Source: Streblospio benedicti
Lineage: Eukaryota > Annelida > Polychaeta > Spionida > Spionidae
DNA: 64,000 bases
NCBI GenBank assembly: GCA_019095985.1
Contig: CM032662.1
Coordinates: forward strand, 22,638,058 to 22,702,057
Direction: 5' to 3'
Part shown: positions 46,901-59,000 of the stretch, one piece after another
Layout: every line of letters starts with the position of its first letter
Numbering within the stretch: the first letter of the stretch is position 1
Made by a program: the position numbers and the translations under genes
The notes under the pieces: model-generated
What the model was told of the DNA's origin: nothing
Database searches by the model: none
The model's input: the letters and a program-made list of their open reading frames with translations, nothing else

Positions 46901-48934
46901 AAAAAAAGGTCATAACGTCCTCCTGCCTATGATACTGCTATCAACTATAGAGAGGTGATCTTATATTTTTAACACTGAATGTGCTTTCTGAACCTGTTTC
47001 ATCATTCACTAGGGCACCTCTCGCTTAATTTTAAAGCCATATTTACACATGCAGGTGAGCGATATTAGGACCCTTATGGTCCTCTTGTTCATTTACTCCT
47101 ATGCGCATAAAAATGGCCGCAGTGAGTGCAGATTAACATGCTCTCAAAATTAAACTTCTTTATATTCTCTTAAAATAAAAACGTAACACTAAAATGAATT
47201 GTGCATGATGATTCCTTATGCGATTTTACATATAGTTATCTAGTTTTAAACATGATTGCACCGCCGTTATACCCCAAACGAATTACTTGTACGACGAAGC
47301 TTTTGACAGCCAAAACGTGAAATGGTATAGGATGATGTGTCAATGTACTTGGCGAAGCCAAGTATGCGGTGCCTCGGGGGTGAGTGCAAACGGGGCGGAT
47401 ACACCCCTCTTGCAAGTGGGTTTTTGTGGCATTTCCCACCAAATTTTTTGAAAATGTGATGAATTTTTTTTTACATCTAGAGCTACTGGTTGCTCACATA
47501 TATTTTGGTATATTATATTGCGTTTTTGCTTTACATATCCATCATCCAGTACACGAGACCCGCTTGCATGTCTTCTATGTACGTCATGGCAACCCGGTAT
47601 GCAGTATTCTTTATAAGGAAAATTGCCGTAGTAAAAATAAACATAAAAATAACAAAGGTATCATAATAGTCGAAGATTCATGTTACCACCTATATACAGG
47701 TTGAAAAACATAGATTCTGGATAACTATACATTATTACTGTGGTAGGATTCAGAAATGAGTAAACTCCATTTTTCTTGTATGCCGAAATATATGTGAACC
47801 ACCAATAGCTACACTTTAATAAAATTAAAAAGATATATATATTTTTTTTAATTGGAAAAATATGTATCATGGGAATGGTTGACATTTATTAGAAGTGTTG
47901 TGCTCACGCTCTCTGTTCATGGCAAGTCATTCACACCCCTGTGGGAAATTCATACGTTCCTTGAACGTTTGCTGATCTAGCTTACTATGCTGTGTAGGTT
48001 ATACAAATTTGCCAACTATTGCTAACATATCCTATATTTGATTTGCAATAAAACATATAAGAATCTTTTTCGTTTACACATACAAAAATCAAACTGTAGC
48101 ATTCATAATACATAAAAAATTATTAATTTTGATTAGATACAAAAACTTAGTGAGAACATTTTCAGTAAATAGCAGCCGATGGATATGTGTGTGCTAATCA
48201 TAATTTTTTTTTCAGGCAGAAGAAAGTTAACAAGACTGCATGTCCATACATTAGCATATCAAGCAATTATGACCACCAAAGGAAGCTCATGGTATGATTC
48301 TTTAAGTTTCTACATCGTTGACCTTCAAAATTTTAAGTTTATTTATATCACAGAAGAATGAAAGTTTAAATGTACACATTATATTCTTTTCATATTTGTA
48401 GGAAAAACACAATGTCTGCTGCAGCAAAATCTTCCTTAGTTGCCAACAGACACACATGTGGATCAGACTGGATTCATGCAGAAAAAGCAAAGATATTGAT
48501 GGATGAATCCTTCAGCACCAGTCGTGAAGGAAAGGAGCGTATACCACTAAGTAAGAGGATTTTACAGGATGCTTTCTTATTTTCTACATAACATTGAACT
48601 GGACTCGTATTTTTTGTACAGTCAAGTGAGATATCCATGTATATTCATTCAACTAACATCTAAGAAAAATACTGTGGTACGATAGACACAAAATATTATC
48701 TAATTACCCTATCATTACTTTATATTTCATTTCGTTTGCTTCTAGATGCAGATCTATAATGTATTATTTTGTACTTCATTTTTTTTGCTTCCAGATGCAG
48801 ATCGTCCTGTGGCGTGCTGGGAGGAAGATGATGTTGAGATCTGCGTAGCTCCAGTGTTGGTATGCACACACGTAGTGCAGACTGGTGGTGGAGGGGACAA
48901 CATCTCTTCTGCAGGATTAGTCCTTCAGATTTAG
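40981..48934 (+). CDS. ADPGK: ADP-dependent glucokinase
   Basis: Nine exons per transcript: 40981-41318, 41815-42005, one of 42514-42616 or 43066-43162, 43767-43903, 45151-45314, 45510-45645, 48216-48291, 48402-48550, 48795-48934. With the first alternative there are 477 residues; with the second, 475 (human 497). A hydrophobic N-terminal segment (about residues 9-23) fits the ER membrane anchor or signal known for this enzyme. Family motifs are present: LGGNA (sugar binding), IHFEMAS (HxE), GMNEQE (NxxE, metal binding) and TGGGGDNIS with the catalytic aspartate near 466, in the usual GxGD position. The enzyme phosphorylates glucose with ADP as donor and gives AMP. The introns carry several mobile elements. 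The last intron has a duplicated splice acceptor (see 48745). Confidence 0.95.
41500..41626. mobile_element. 127-bp MITE in ADPGK intron 1
   Basis: The left end GTAGATGTGGTCACCAGAGT continues CTCGACATA. The right end is its inverted copy, with differences at three positions over about 29 bases. No reading frame is present. Its size and TIRs fit a non-autonomous DNA transposon. Confidence 0.8.
42059..42193. mobile_element. Small TIR element in ADPGK intron 2
   Basis: AGAACACCAATC and GGCCATACACACAATCTGT on the left are matched in inverted form by ACAGATTATGTGTAGATC, TATGGCC and GATTGGTGATCT on the right. The arms are imperfect. It follows a TA microsatellite (about 42041-42055). Confidence 0.55.
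42514..42616 (+). CDS. ADPGK: ADPGK alternative exon 3a
   Basis: 103 nt, entered in phase 1 and left in phase 2. It encodes VISPDGIVEKDDIHLILEY, then ARGAKWGNLVAPRANR. The acceptor is GTAG|TG and the donor AG|GTGTGT. It is homologous to exon 43066-43162 and to the human segment ending [22 protein letters not shown]. Confidence 0.9.
43066..43162 (+). CDS. ADPGK: ADPGK alternative exon 3b
   Basis: 97 nt, with the same entry phase (1) and exit phase (2) as exon 3a. It encodes VVGGETEKDDIHLLLEY, then QRDEKWGKYTSPRANR. The acceptor is ATAG|TG and the donor AG|GTAACT. About half of the residues match exon 3a. The conserved core KDDIHL.LEY and the PRANR end are kept. No stop or splice defect is seen, so it looks functional. 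Using both exons in one transcript would shift the frame. Confidence 0.9.
44440..45119 (+). mobile_element. Helitron-like non-autonomous element in an ADPGK intron
   Basis: The right end reads ACCCGAGCAATGCCGGGT (a 5-bp stem hairpin), then ten bases ending CTAG, followed by T. This is the Helitron 3' end: hairpin, CTRR terminus, and insertion between A and T. The interior is G-rich and has about four degenerate units, each with a TTTAATCTG-like word near 44688, 44846, 44988 and 45060. Near the left is a tiny frame, MPRKRKGPIGIGYNPPRQ (from about 44463), which may be coding debris. The left end was not fixed; no reliable TC start was chosen. Confidence 0.6.
45770..46204. other. ADPGK intron sequence left of the LINE
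   Basis: This intron sequence is richer in G and C than its surroundings and contains TATTGGCTCAGCCCGACC and CTATTGGTGAAATTATGTCA. It looks like repeat-derived sequence, but I could not find termini or a reading frame. Confidence 0.3.
46205..46700 (+). mobile_element. 3' end of a CR1/L2-type LINE in an ADPGK intron
   Basis: The open stretch 46214-46552 encodes LEYACQVWDPHTKKNIAKLE, QHRAARFAMSDY and LQWETLSARRK, the C-terminal part of a CR1/L2/Jockey-type reverse transcriptase. The reading ends in TFRARLQALHRSD-like sequence around 46610, in another frame. Endonuclease and RT core are absent, so this is a strongly 5'-truncated dead copy on the same strand as ADPGK. Confidence 0.8.
46730..47440. 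other. ADPGK intron sequence right of the LINE
   Basis: A G-rich block (about 46738-46870: GGTGCCCGGGGAGCG, CGGGGGGTTCGGGGGG) and a second one (about 47345-47420) stand in an otherwise AT-rich intron. Nothing coding is seen. They are probably parts of unclassified repeats. Confidence 0.3.
48738..48794 (+). promoter_or_regulatory. ADPGK: Duplicated splice acceptor before the last ADPGK exon
   Basis: TTTGCTTCTAGATGCAGATC (acceptor ends 48745) and TTTGCTTCCAGATGCAGATC (acceptor ends 48794) are near copies 49 bases apart. Only the second continues the conserved frame, N-ADRPVACW. Use of the first would add 49 bases and soon reach a stop (GAT CTA TAA). Confidence 0.75.
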
Positions 48935-49916
48935 GATGAAAATATCATGCCAATAATGCAACTTTATGTATGGCTGTGCACTATATCAATATGCACACAA
49001 AAGAATGTTAGTAACTGTTCTGTCAATATCCAAATGATGTAATTGTATTTTTGTTTTTTTATTGGTTTGACGTTTTGGTATGTGCTTGATATGTGCATGC
49101 ATTTTAAAATTACTTACATTGAAATTTGAATATTATTCATTGTCCAATTGAAGTGTGATAAATCATTACCAGCATTGTATGGTAATTCAACATTATGTCT
49201 GACATATTTTTTCTAGTCTGTGATACTGTTAAATATTATTGAGCCATCACAGTTCTTTTAGTATAGATTATTTATTTTCAATTTTGTCAGGTTTTCATAT
49301 ATGCGATGATTGATGTCGCAATATTTCTTACGTTGTGTCCTAGCAATGTTTTAAAGTGAATATATTAAAGAATATATTAATTAGTTTGCTTTGTTCTTAA
49401 CAAACAATTGTTTTTACTTTGTATTATGTTTCTCAGAACTTTAACTGTATAACACTAACCGCTAGACCTACACAATCTCAAATGGGAGCATGATGCCATT
49501 TTGCCTTGACTATTTTATGAATTGTGAATTAAATGGATAAATGTCATGTTCTTTACATGGTACAAGGTATAACCATGTCTATTCATTACTTTTGTGTGTA
49601 AACCATTTCTATGTAATATATGATGCTGTTATTGTGAATTTTTATTCTCTTGATTCACAAGCGTTTGGGGATGAATCATTCTGCTGTGGTCCATGATAAT
49701 TTGTGTGTGGCTCTTACATTTTTCTCAACAAATTTTAATGTTCATTTTGATCTGAAGAGTATTGCGCTTTATTATTAATTTTCATATTATTCACTTGAAA
49801 TATTTTTATGTAGATGTTTTACTCTTGTGGAGAGAGTTGTGAATAGCATGGCAAAATAGAATGGTGCCAGTGTAATGCGGGTGTCATCATACTATGCCAT
49901 ATAATGCATTCTCAGT

Positions 49917-49922
49917 AATAAA
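49917..49922 (+). terminator. ADPGK: Candidate poly(A) signal of ADPGK
   Basis: AATAAA about 980 bases after the stop at 48932-48934. Earlier variant signals could also be used. Confidence 0.35.
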
Positions 49923-50375
49923 AAGTTGTGTATAGTCATTTTTCATAAATCAATATTCCAGTATATCCAGGGGTACATTATATCATGTAACATTCCTAAA
50001 TGGCTGATACCATGGGCTGGTAAAAGCATTGCCTAATAATTTTTTCAGACCAGTAAGAGCTGGCAGAAGTCAGATCAAAGCAAAAACCTACTCTGATTAT
50101 CAAACTGATAACATTGTAAGTGACCATGTGATTAAGAACTCAAAAGCATTTGATTTTCCGCATTCAATGACAGATTACCAGGCATAGTGGTTCATTCTTT
50201 GTAAAAACACCTTGTGATTGGAACTCTCTGAGTGATTAAGCTGTACAGGCAGACACTTGATTATTTCTAACAAATGATCAGCCAGTGCGATTGAATCATG
50301 GTATCAGTTCGCGCCCCTCCCCATCGACATGTGCCTTTTAAGGACTTCAATTGTTCAAACAGATACAGAAATGTC

Positions 50376-50397
50376 ATATTCAATTGAAAAAAAAAAT

Positions 50398-50428
<31 letters not shown>

Positions 50429-50438
50429 TCAATTGAAA
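50376..50438 (+). mobile_element. Poly(A)-only retroinsertion with target-site duplication
   Basis: A 14-base word, ATATTCAATTGAAA, occurs at 50376-50389 and again at 50425-50438. Only an A-tract with a single T lies between. The layout is that of a retrotransposed poly(A) tail with no body. Confidence 0.7.
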
Positions 50439-53029
50439 TATTGCAAAATTTATGCAAAATGTACTTTATAATTATGTACAGCTAGTATAGGTGTTATATT
50501 TAAGACAGAAGTGTGTGGCTGAATAAAAGAAATAATTATCAGTATTTTTTTTTTTTTTTAGTGTTTCTTTGCCTGCATGAATTAATATTAAAACAAATGG
50601 TAATGCATATACATGTACTTGCGTCTGTTGTTACACTAGTTTTCAATAAGAAACTTAAAAAGTAAACAGGAATTTTACACATTTATTTTACATAAATTCT
50701 GTATCCTCTAATTTCTAACATACGCATTTCATCTGAATTAATGCCATTTGTTAAAAAAATTGGTCTGCTGATAACACTTCGCTATATAACTATAAATACT
50801 CATGCAGAATAAATAAATCACAAAAAAAAGTGAAAACAAAAATACTAAAATGCATAGTAAAATAAGTCTAGTGACTAGATTTCTAGAAGAACACCAGATC
50901 CTTTGGCACCTATCAACATTAATGAAATCAAACAAAATGTCCTTCACTTAAAAAAAATCATTAAGTAGCCAAATACCAAAGAGCAAATAAAACACTACTG
51001 TACATTGAAGTTCCACATCACTATGAAAGTTACAGAATGTCACTGTTCCCGTAAAGCAACTTATAATCACAGGAAGAAATGGTGGGTTTATACATATACA
51101 TTGCACATCAATATCACTGGTCTAAAAATTATTCCTACTCACAGAAGCACCTAATAAACATATAACTGTATAAAATTCTGACATGACATTTACATCACAC
51201 AATATCACTAACGTAGTAAAACAACACGTCTAACTCTGCAACCGTACTAACATTTCAAATAAGCACTCACACTATCTTTAACACAGACTACATGTAAATG
51301 TAAAATGAATGATGATGATCATGTGAATATGTTTATGCATTTTACTACAAGTTACGTTATTTACATACCCAAAATCACAAAACAAATATTGATAAAAAGG
51401 CCTCAGTGCTAATGTTACAGGTGATTCAGTGATACAAAATCTCAATACTAAATACTGCAGGCTACTTGTATATTATACATATATACACAAACTATACACA
51501 ATTTTTTTTAAACACACACAATTGTGATATTGCACTACCATAATATATTGTCCACTTCCACCATCCACTTGTTCAACACTTCACTGCAGAGTTTCATTAG
51601 CTCATTATGATTGCAAATAGTATGATGAAATGAGTATTGTCAACAAAAGGTCATAAAATGATTTAGATTACTGTACTATTAAAGATTTTTTTTTACTATT
51701 TTGCCTTATTAACACTCCACCAGCACAATTATTTATAATTGCACCTTACACACACCAAGCAAAAGTATCACAATGTCATGACACACACACTGAACTGTTA
51801 CAAAAACAATTTCAACAATTATCTACATTTATTTTGAAATACAAAAAAAAATATAACACTACTATCTATAATTCATCCAGTTTTGCACGTCAAGGTACAA
51901 AATTCACCCAACGATAATTCATAATACTATTAGTGTAATGCACAAAAATCTTACAATATCTCAAAATTGCATGACAATTGTGGAATTGGATCATTTACTT
52001 TCCACATACTATTACTTTATTTCCATCATGTTCGTTTATGTTGTCATACTTAAAGAATAAGAGATTAAAGGAGGACAACTAATGGGTGATAGCTTACAAG
52101 AAACAAATTCAGAGAAATTCCTTGTAGTTCAATTTCCCTCCAGTAGCATTCGCGATTACCTGATTCCAATAAGTAAATGTACATATTGAACATTATCATA
52201 CAATGTACATATACCTCAATTCATGTTTTGAATTTTTTTTAAAGAATAGCAATATACGATTCAATCAAATTAAATTTTTTGGCAACAATAATTTTACTAT
52301 GCACCGAGTCATTATATCTAACTACCAAATTACATGTATGTTTTTTGTGTATAATTTCTATATATACTGCATTCATTAGAGTTACTTAGAATTATTCAGA
52401 TTTTATCAATCTATTGTCTCTGTGACATTTTCAAACGTACCATTTCTCCTACATTTTGTCAGAACACATCTTGCATCACATACAATGCTAGAGGGATGGT
52501 TCTCTTACAATCATCGTAAATCTAGGTAGCATTTGACTTTAATTTGTAATAGGAATAATAAATATATTCATTTTGAAAATGTATTAAAGCTAACTTACAA
52601 CATTAGTTGGTAAACGTGCTTTTTTCCACTAATAAACCTACTGGTATACAATTAAAAAATATCTAAAGATTTTTTCACAATTAATACACTCATTACACTC
52701 AATTATACTATTTATTGACAAACAAGGGTAGTTGAAAAAATATAAAGATTTTTTAATTGAATTGATTTGATAGTCATCATTTCCACAAGACCGTTATACT
52801 ACTTGTAAAAAGTAAAGGGGGCCCCATGGTCATTGTGATTAAGCCACCACAAAGGAGTCAGGGGATTGAACAAATAAAATCATTTTAGACCTTGCCTTAT
52901 TACATCAAAAGAAGTAATCATGAAATATATTTTGGCGTTTGGAATATGTTCATATAATTCCACATAGCTCATTGATAGTATGCTAATTTAAACTATGCAA
53001 GAATTATGCACCCAATATTTCACATACTC

Positions 53030-56000
53030 TTATGATAAGAGTGAATCAAATCTGATCAATAATCCAGTTTTTGCATCACCATCATCTTTTTTCTTTGGTT
53101 CTTCCTCAACTGGCTTTTCAACTTTTTCTGCTACTTTATCTTTAGTTTCCTCCTCGTCATCATCTACCTCCTCGTCATCATCTTCCTCCTCGTCATCATC
53201 TTCCTCATCGTCATCATCATCTTCCTCCTCGTCATCATCATCTTCCTCATCGTCATCATCATCTTCCTCCTCCTCATCTTCTTCTTCATCATCATCTTCA
53301 TCATCCTCATCTTCTTCATCCTCATCTTCCTCTTCTTCCTCTTCATCACTTTCAACTTTGACCTGTGCCTTAGATTTTTCAACTTTTTTATTTTTGTCAT
53401 CTTCCTCCTCTTCAGAAGAATCTGATGAATCTGAGCTGTCTGATGTATCTGGGTCACTCTTGGCCAATAAATCCTGAAAATTGGATTCAATAGTTAGTTG
53501 CATTCATTAAAAATGTTGGGACAAGACAGATTTCACCACGTTTAATGAACTATTTCTTGATTTATCAAGAGCACAAAAGAAGCAATGATCGTGAGCAATG
53601 ATCTTAAAATCTGCTCGTCCAACAGGTTGTGACAAATATAGGAAAATGTATTACGTATGACATGGATAAATCAAGAATTAGACAATAACTAACATAATTT
53701 AAACTAACAGCTATAAAAATAACAAAATTATTAAATAAAAAGCAAAATCAGTACTGGGTCAATGTCATTGACAGTAGAAGCTGCTGCTGGCTGTTGATCC
53801 GTGGAATCCTGTCTAGGTGGCGACACTGCACCAAGCCCAAGAGCAAAGCGTGAATTGGGGTCCACATGAATCTCATCATCGTCAATTGGCGATGTGAGCG
53901 GCTTGTCTGTCATCTCCATTTGCACACGATACTCATACTTGGCGTAATGCTTCACCCACCTGAGAACATGGAAAAATAAATGAGTACAATATATGAGTAT
54001 AATTATAATGATATTGTCATAAAAGTGGCCAAGGGCTCGGTAAACACACTATTGAGTAGCACAAGCACATCTGATAGCTTAAGAATTTATGCTCAGGGTT
54101 CTATGAATCCTACTTTCATAACTCTTTATCTTTATGAATAATTCAACTCACCTATCAGGTGGATCATCGGCACCACAATTTTCAATCGAAATACTGCGAA
54201 TTTGTGCCCTGGAAACAGTACTGTTGGCCATTGAGTACTCAACATATACTGTTGTGTCAAAGCTCTCAGGGATTGGATCATGTTCTCCAAGCTCCAGGTT
54301 GATTGAGAAGAGATGGGTTTTGTATGCACCTGTTGACAAAGTAAAAATGAAAATCAATTTGCTGTATAGTTATGTCAGTGAATATTGAAAAAAACACACC
54401 TATGAAGGTATCATTTGTTACAGTCACTGAGTCCCAATGTTTGTTTACATCTAGAGACACACACCCCAACCTACCGTATAGGTAAGGAGTCCCTACCTAT
54501 ACGGTAGGTCGGGGTGTGTGTCTCTAGATGTAAACAAACATTGGGACTCAGTGACTGTGATTTGTTATTTCTTTTTGCACTCCATATGTATATACCGTAT
54601 ATGACCATCCAAGTGCCCACCCTTGTGTAACAGCCCTCCCCCTCTTTTTCATATCAAATGTCCATTAGAATTATGTAGTATCTGCACTCTTGCCCACCAC
54701 CCAGTTTGAGAAAATTTCAATTTAACGACTATGGGCGCTTAGATGGTCGTATACGGTAATATACAAGGAAAAAGAGCATTGTATTCTGGATTGTATATTG
54801 GACATCAATAATCAAAAGTATGATTGGCCTCTCAATAAACAACACATGGTTACATCAACTTTTAAAATGTGTTTATATAACTATAGAAATAATGTTTATT
54901 TTTAGTTATAAGGTTACTTAAAACATATTTTTGACAACATTAATTACATGTATAGGGTTGACAATTTGTTAAAATGATCTACTGCAAACCTTGATTTCTC
55001 TCAGGAAGTTGAGGTATTCTCCATACAACACCTCTGAACAGATGTTCATATTTGGCACTTCCTGTAGATACTTCTATCAGGTTGGTTGGTAACACTCCTT
55101 TTGCCAGCATTGTCAGCCGTTCAAACCCCTATTTTCAGTGAAGCATAATCATGTATGACCACATTCACTCATTTAAAGAAATAAGAACAATTAAAGTGGA
55201 GTTTATATCCATTTCTTTTTCTCTGCTGTTCTATAGGCAAGTACGTGCTGAATTAAAGTTTATAAATAAAAATTCATAATTACAAATTGTGCAATATATA
55301 GTGCTGAATATAATTTTACATATACAATATTTACATACCACATACTCACTTAATATTTGCTTAATAACATGAAACATTATTGAATTGAAAATGATAAATT
55401 ACCTTTATCTTTCCAGGCTTCCTTTTTGTTGCGTGAAGTGAGCCATATTTGAAATGTTTTTCAACTCTGAAGTAGTATATCCAGGGTTCAGGGATCGGGA
55501 ATCGAATTTGAATATCCTCACAAGGTGTCTGCTGTGCTCGTCGACTGTGACTGTAGTATCCAGGAATGATCACTTCAGCTCGCAGTTCTAACTTTCTTTC
55601 TACCAAAGTCTGTGTAATTTTAATTTGTAGAGGCAGTTCTCTGTTTATTTTAGGTCGAACACGAAATCTCATAACTTCATACTTAATTGCATCCAGTGGC
55701 TCAAATCGAATCACCTTGTGCTCGTCAAAAGCACTTTGATCAACACTTTTGTGGTATTCTGGATTTTCGATGTGAACCCATTCCTCTGTTTTTATGGGTA
55801 TAATATCGTGGCGACCAACAACCTCTTTCCCTCTTCGTTTTTTATCATTAAGTCCTAGTTCAACTACTGGTGTGCCAGTTAAAAATGCTAAACAATATAT
55901 ACGCACTCTCGCTTTATGATCTAATATATGTCCATCTTTGTCAAGATCACACCAATATTCATCTACAATATCGGCTGTAATCTCATCTTTTGTATAGTTT

Positions 56001-59000
56001 AATGCATTTTTTTCTCTTTTTGATGGTAATTGAAAAAGATAATCCTCTAATGTCCAATAGAAAAACTTAAATTCATCATAGTCCAAACCACCAAACTTTA
56101 ACAATTCAGATGTTTGTGGTGCATGGTCTAGAATCATAGTAGTTTTTGGCTTATGCACTAAATCTTTCAGACCTTTGAAATTGCGAACTCTAGTAAGATC
56201 ACTCAATGTTGGAGTGATTCGATCAGCTTTCATCCCAACTCTTTCTCTGTAAAATATATATTGCACTTTCATTGTATGACACTTTCCAAACTCGTCAAAT
56301 TGTGACAAACCAAGATCACAAAGATTATAAGAAGATTGTAACTGCAGTTCTTGCATAACTTCCTTATCTCTCTTTGCAGGTAACCACATCCTAATATTTG
56401 GAATTCCATTGACATCTTGTATTCTAACATAAACTGCTTTCCAAAACCTGTTTTGAGTAAGTTTCTTTTTGGTTGGCTGTCGGAGAAATAGCTCCCACCC
56501 ATCACCCTCCCATTTTGGATGGTAAGGAGGTAGTGGCTGTAAATCTTCTTCTAAAACATCAAATGAGCTAGCAGTGCTTGTTACTTTACTATCTGAGCTA
56601 TGTGCTGCTCCTTCCTCTGCTGCTGGTTTAGCCTCAGTACCAAATGCAGCAAACTTTTCATCTAATGGTGGCTCCTTATCAAATGGGTTTATTCTACCTG
56701 GTGAGGTAACTTTATCATCATCTGGGAAATGAGCAACAAAAAATGCATCTTCATCATGGATGGTTGTAAATGGGTCAAAGCTACCACCATCTGTTTTCGC
56801 TTGTGCTATATCATCTTCTGTCACAGAAGCAAATGGATTAAAACTACCTTTAACAGCTTGAGCAGCAGATAAACCTAGAGGGAAGACATCATCACCTTCA
56901 TGATCATCTGCATATGGGATATCATCAGCTTCACCAACTATATCTGCAAATGGATTAATTGTGCAACTTTCTCTTGCTGCACCTTCTGCAAAAGGATTTA
57001 TCTTTGCTTTAGCTGCAGCTTCTGTAAAAGGATTAGAGGATTTCGTTTTTGCAGCAGCTCTTGGTCTTGCCCTTGCTATTGGTTTAGCCCATGCTTGAAC
57101 AATACCAGAATCATCAGCAGCTTTAATTCCTTTGATTTCTTCATCATCTAGTTCAGCTCTTGGATCAAAATCATCACTTCCATCATCTCCATTTTCTTTG
57201 AAGATCTTTTCAGCTATTTCATCAGCAATCCCTGTTTCTCTAACTTTTATCGGCACACTAAACACATCTTCGTCATCTTTTTTACACTTTGTGTCTCCAA
57301 AATCATCAACTATATTGGCGGCTAGTGCTGAAATTTCTTTTCTCACATCATCATCACCATCGTCTGTCGTGGTCTGATCATTGGGAATGGGTGATGGGTT
57401 TGTTGAGTCTCTGTCATTGACAGGAGGGTTCCGTGATAATGTTTCACTAAGTCCCAAACTCAATAATTCTGCACTATTGGAAGCCCCATTTGTGTCATCA
57501 CCTGAATTCCGTCTACTATTGTGAGGAGGTAATGGTGACGACGTGGGTGATGATGTGTTTAACTGATTCATCTTTTTGCCAATGTCTTTCTTGCTTGCTG
57601 CACTAAAATCATCATCAAACCCAACCCAACCCTCACTACTGGGAGTTACTTTCTTGTCATTTTTGTTCTCTGGTGACATCATATTTCCCCAAGGGTTAGC
57701 AGCAGATTCGCTGAGCTTTCCCAACTCTTCTGAAAAGCTCTCCTGCATTTTTAGCAGCTTCTTTTTTGATGCTTCAACTGCTGACTTTGCACCACCAAGG
57801 ATATCCTAAAATAAGTAAATGTGGTTGTTTATAGTCGCAAAATAAGTGTGGAAATATGTTTAGTTATTCTTGTAATTACAAGGTAAGAAAGTTGTGGATA
57901 CTCTCATTGATATGACTCCAATGGTACTTAATGAACAAACATTTTGGTGTCTCAATTTTAAAGACAGCATGATAGGCTTTGCTGACTTTAAAGACATCAT
58001 GATAGGCTTTGCTGAAAATTGAACTCTCAGAAACAGCAGACTGATCTATTTGTGGGTAGCTCTCTCTGCTGTTTTATGCTTTGAAACTTCTTCAATGATC
58101 TCTTGATGGATGTATTCTAGAAAAATACATCAGAGTAAAGCATTTGCCCATACCTCAAATACAGATTGGGAGAGAGAGGGTGAGTAGAGAATAACAATTG
58201 TGATACAATTTACAGTGCTATTCAATTAACATATTTAACACAGTAACTTATATAGCTATGTTGGCATACTCAAAATGCTGTAGAAATCGTAATTATCAGC
58301 TGAAATCTATAGTCTACTAGTTGAATTGAAAGATGTCTACCATTTGCAATGTTGCTGCATGCAAAGTTTGAGTTACATGCTTTACCCTGGTGAATATTTT
58401 TTGTACTTGCATTCATATTTATACAAAGCTATATGTCATATTTACACAAATATGCATGCAATTTTATGGGTAAGATTTCACCTCATCCTATGTAGTGATT
58501 TACTAGATATTTTATCTAATTCCAATGGCGGATGTATGATTTTCTGAAATAGGTGCCCTGTACATCAAAACATACATTTTGTGCATGTGCCCTGTGACCC
58601 ATTTGTTATTGCACATGGTCAAAATGATAAAATATTTAGCCGGAGGGTATGCCTTTCTACCTACTAGCACCACTGGATCTACTACTGAATTATGCACTTT
58701 TTTTATAATCAACCAGTACTGTTCACTATCTTTACTTACAAAAATTATTATATTAGTGAAAAAACACTGTTAAAAATATCTACTTGGTACTGGTATACAT
58801 ACTTTACCTGATATTTTTTCCATTCTAGGAATTTCTCATCTGTCTGTTGAGAAAACTGTACATCAACATTGCTTTTTGCTTTCTTTTTTTCTTTCTTTTC
58901 TTTTTTACCTGTCTTCTTATCAATGAAGCTTTTTACTTTCTTAGGTGAAATCAAGTGCTTCTTTTTGTCTTTGAATGGTTCAAGAAATTCTCTTGTTTCT

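Larger units (their letters stand above)
48935..53029. other. Convergent spacer between ADPGK and stonin
   Basis: It contains the ADPGK 3' UTR (candidate AATAAA at 49917-49922) and the stonin 3' UTR on the other strand. Most is AT-rich with no coding potential. One poly(A) insertion is described separately. No further gene is supported in about 4 kb. Confidence 0.6.

Noticed and set aside
52995-53477. Plus-strand frame with a long poly-serine run
   Set aside because: It is the antisense reading of the Asp/Glu codons of the stonin tail. The minus strand has in-phase splice sites that join it to the mu-homology exons.
53030-53503. Acidic Ser/Asp/Glu stretch as the hinge of an AP-3 beta subunit
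   Set aside because: The composition is similar, but no AP-3 beta trunk or ear sequence is nearby, and the splice phases connect it to the stonin gene.
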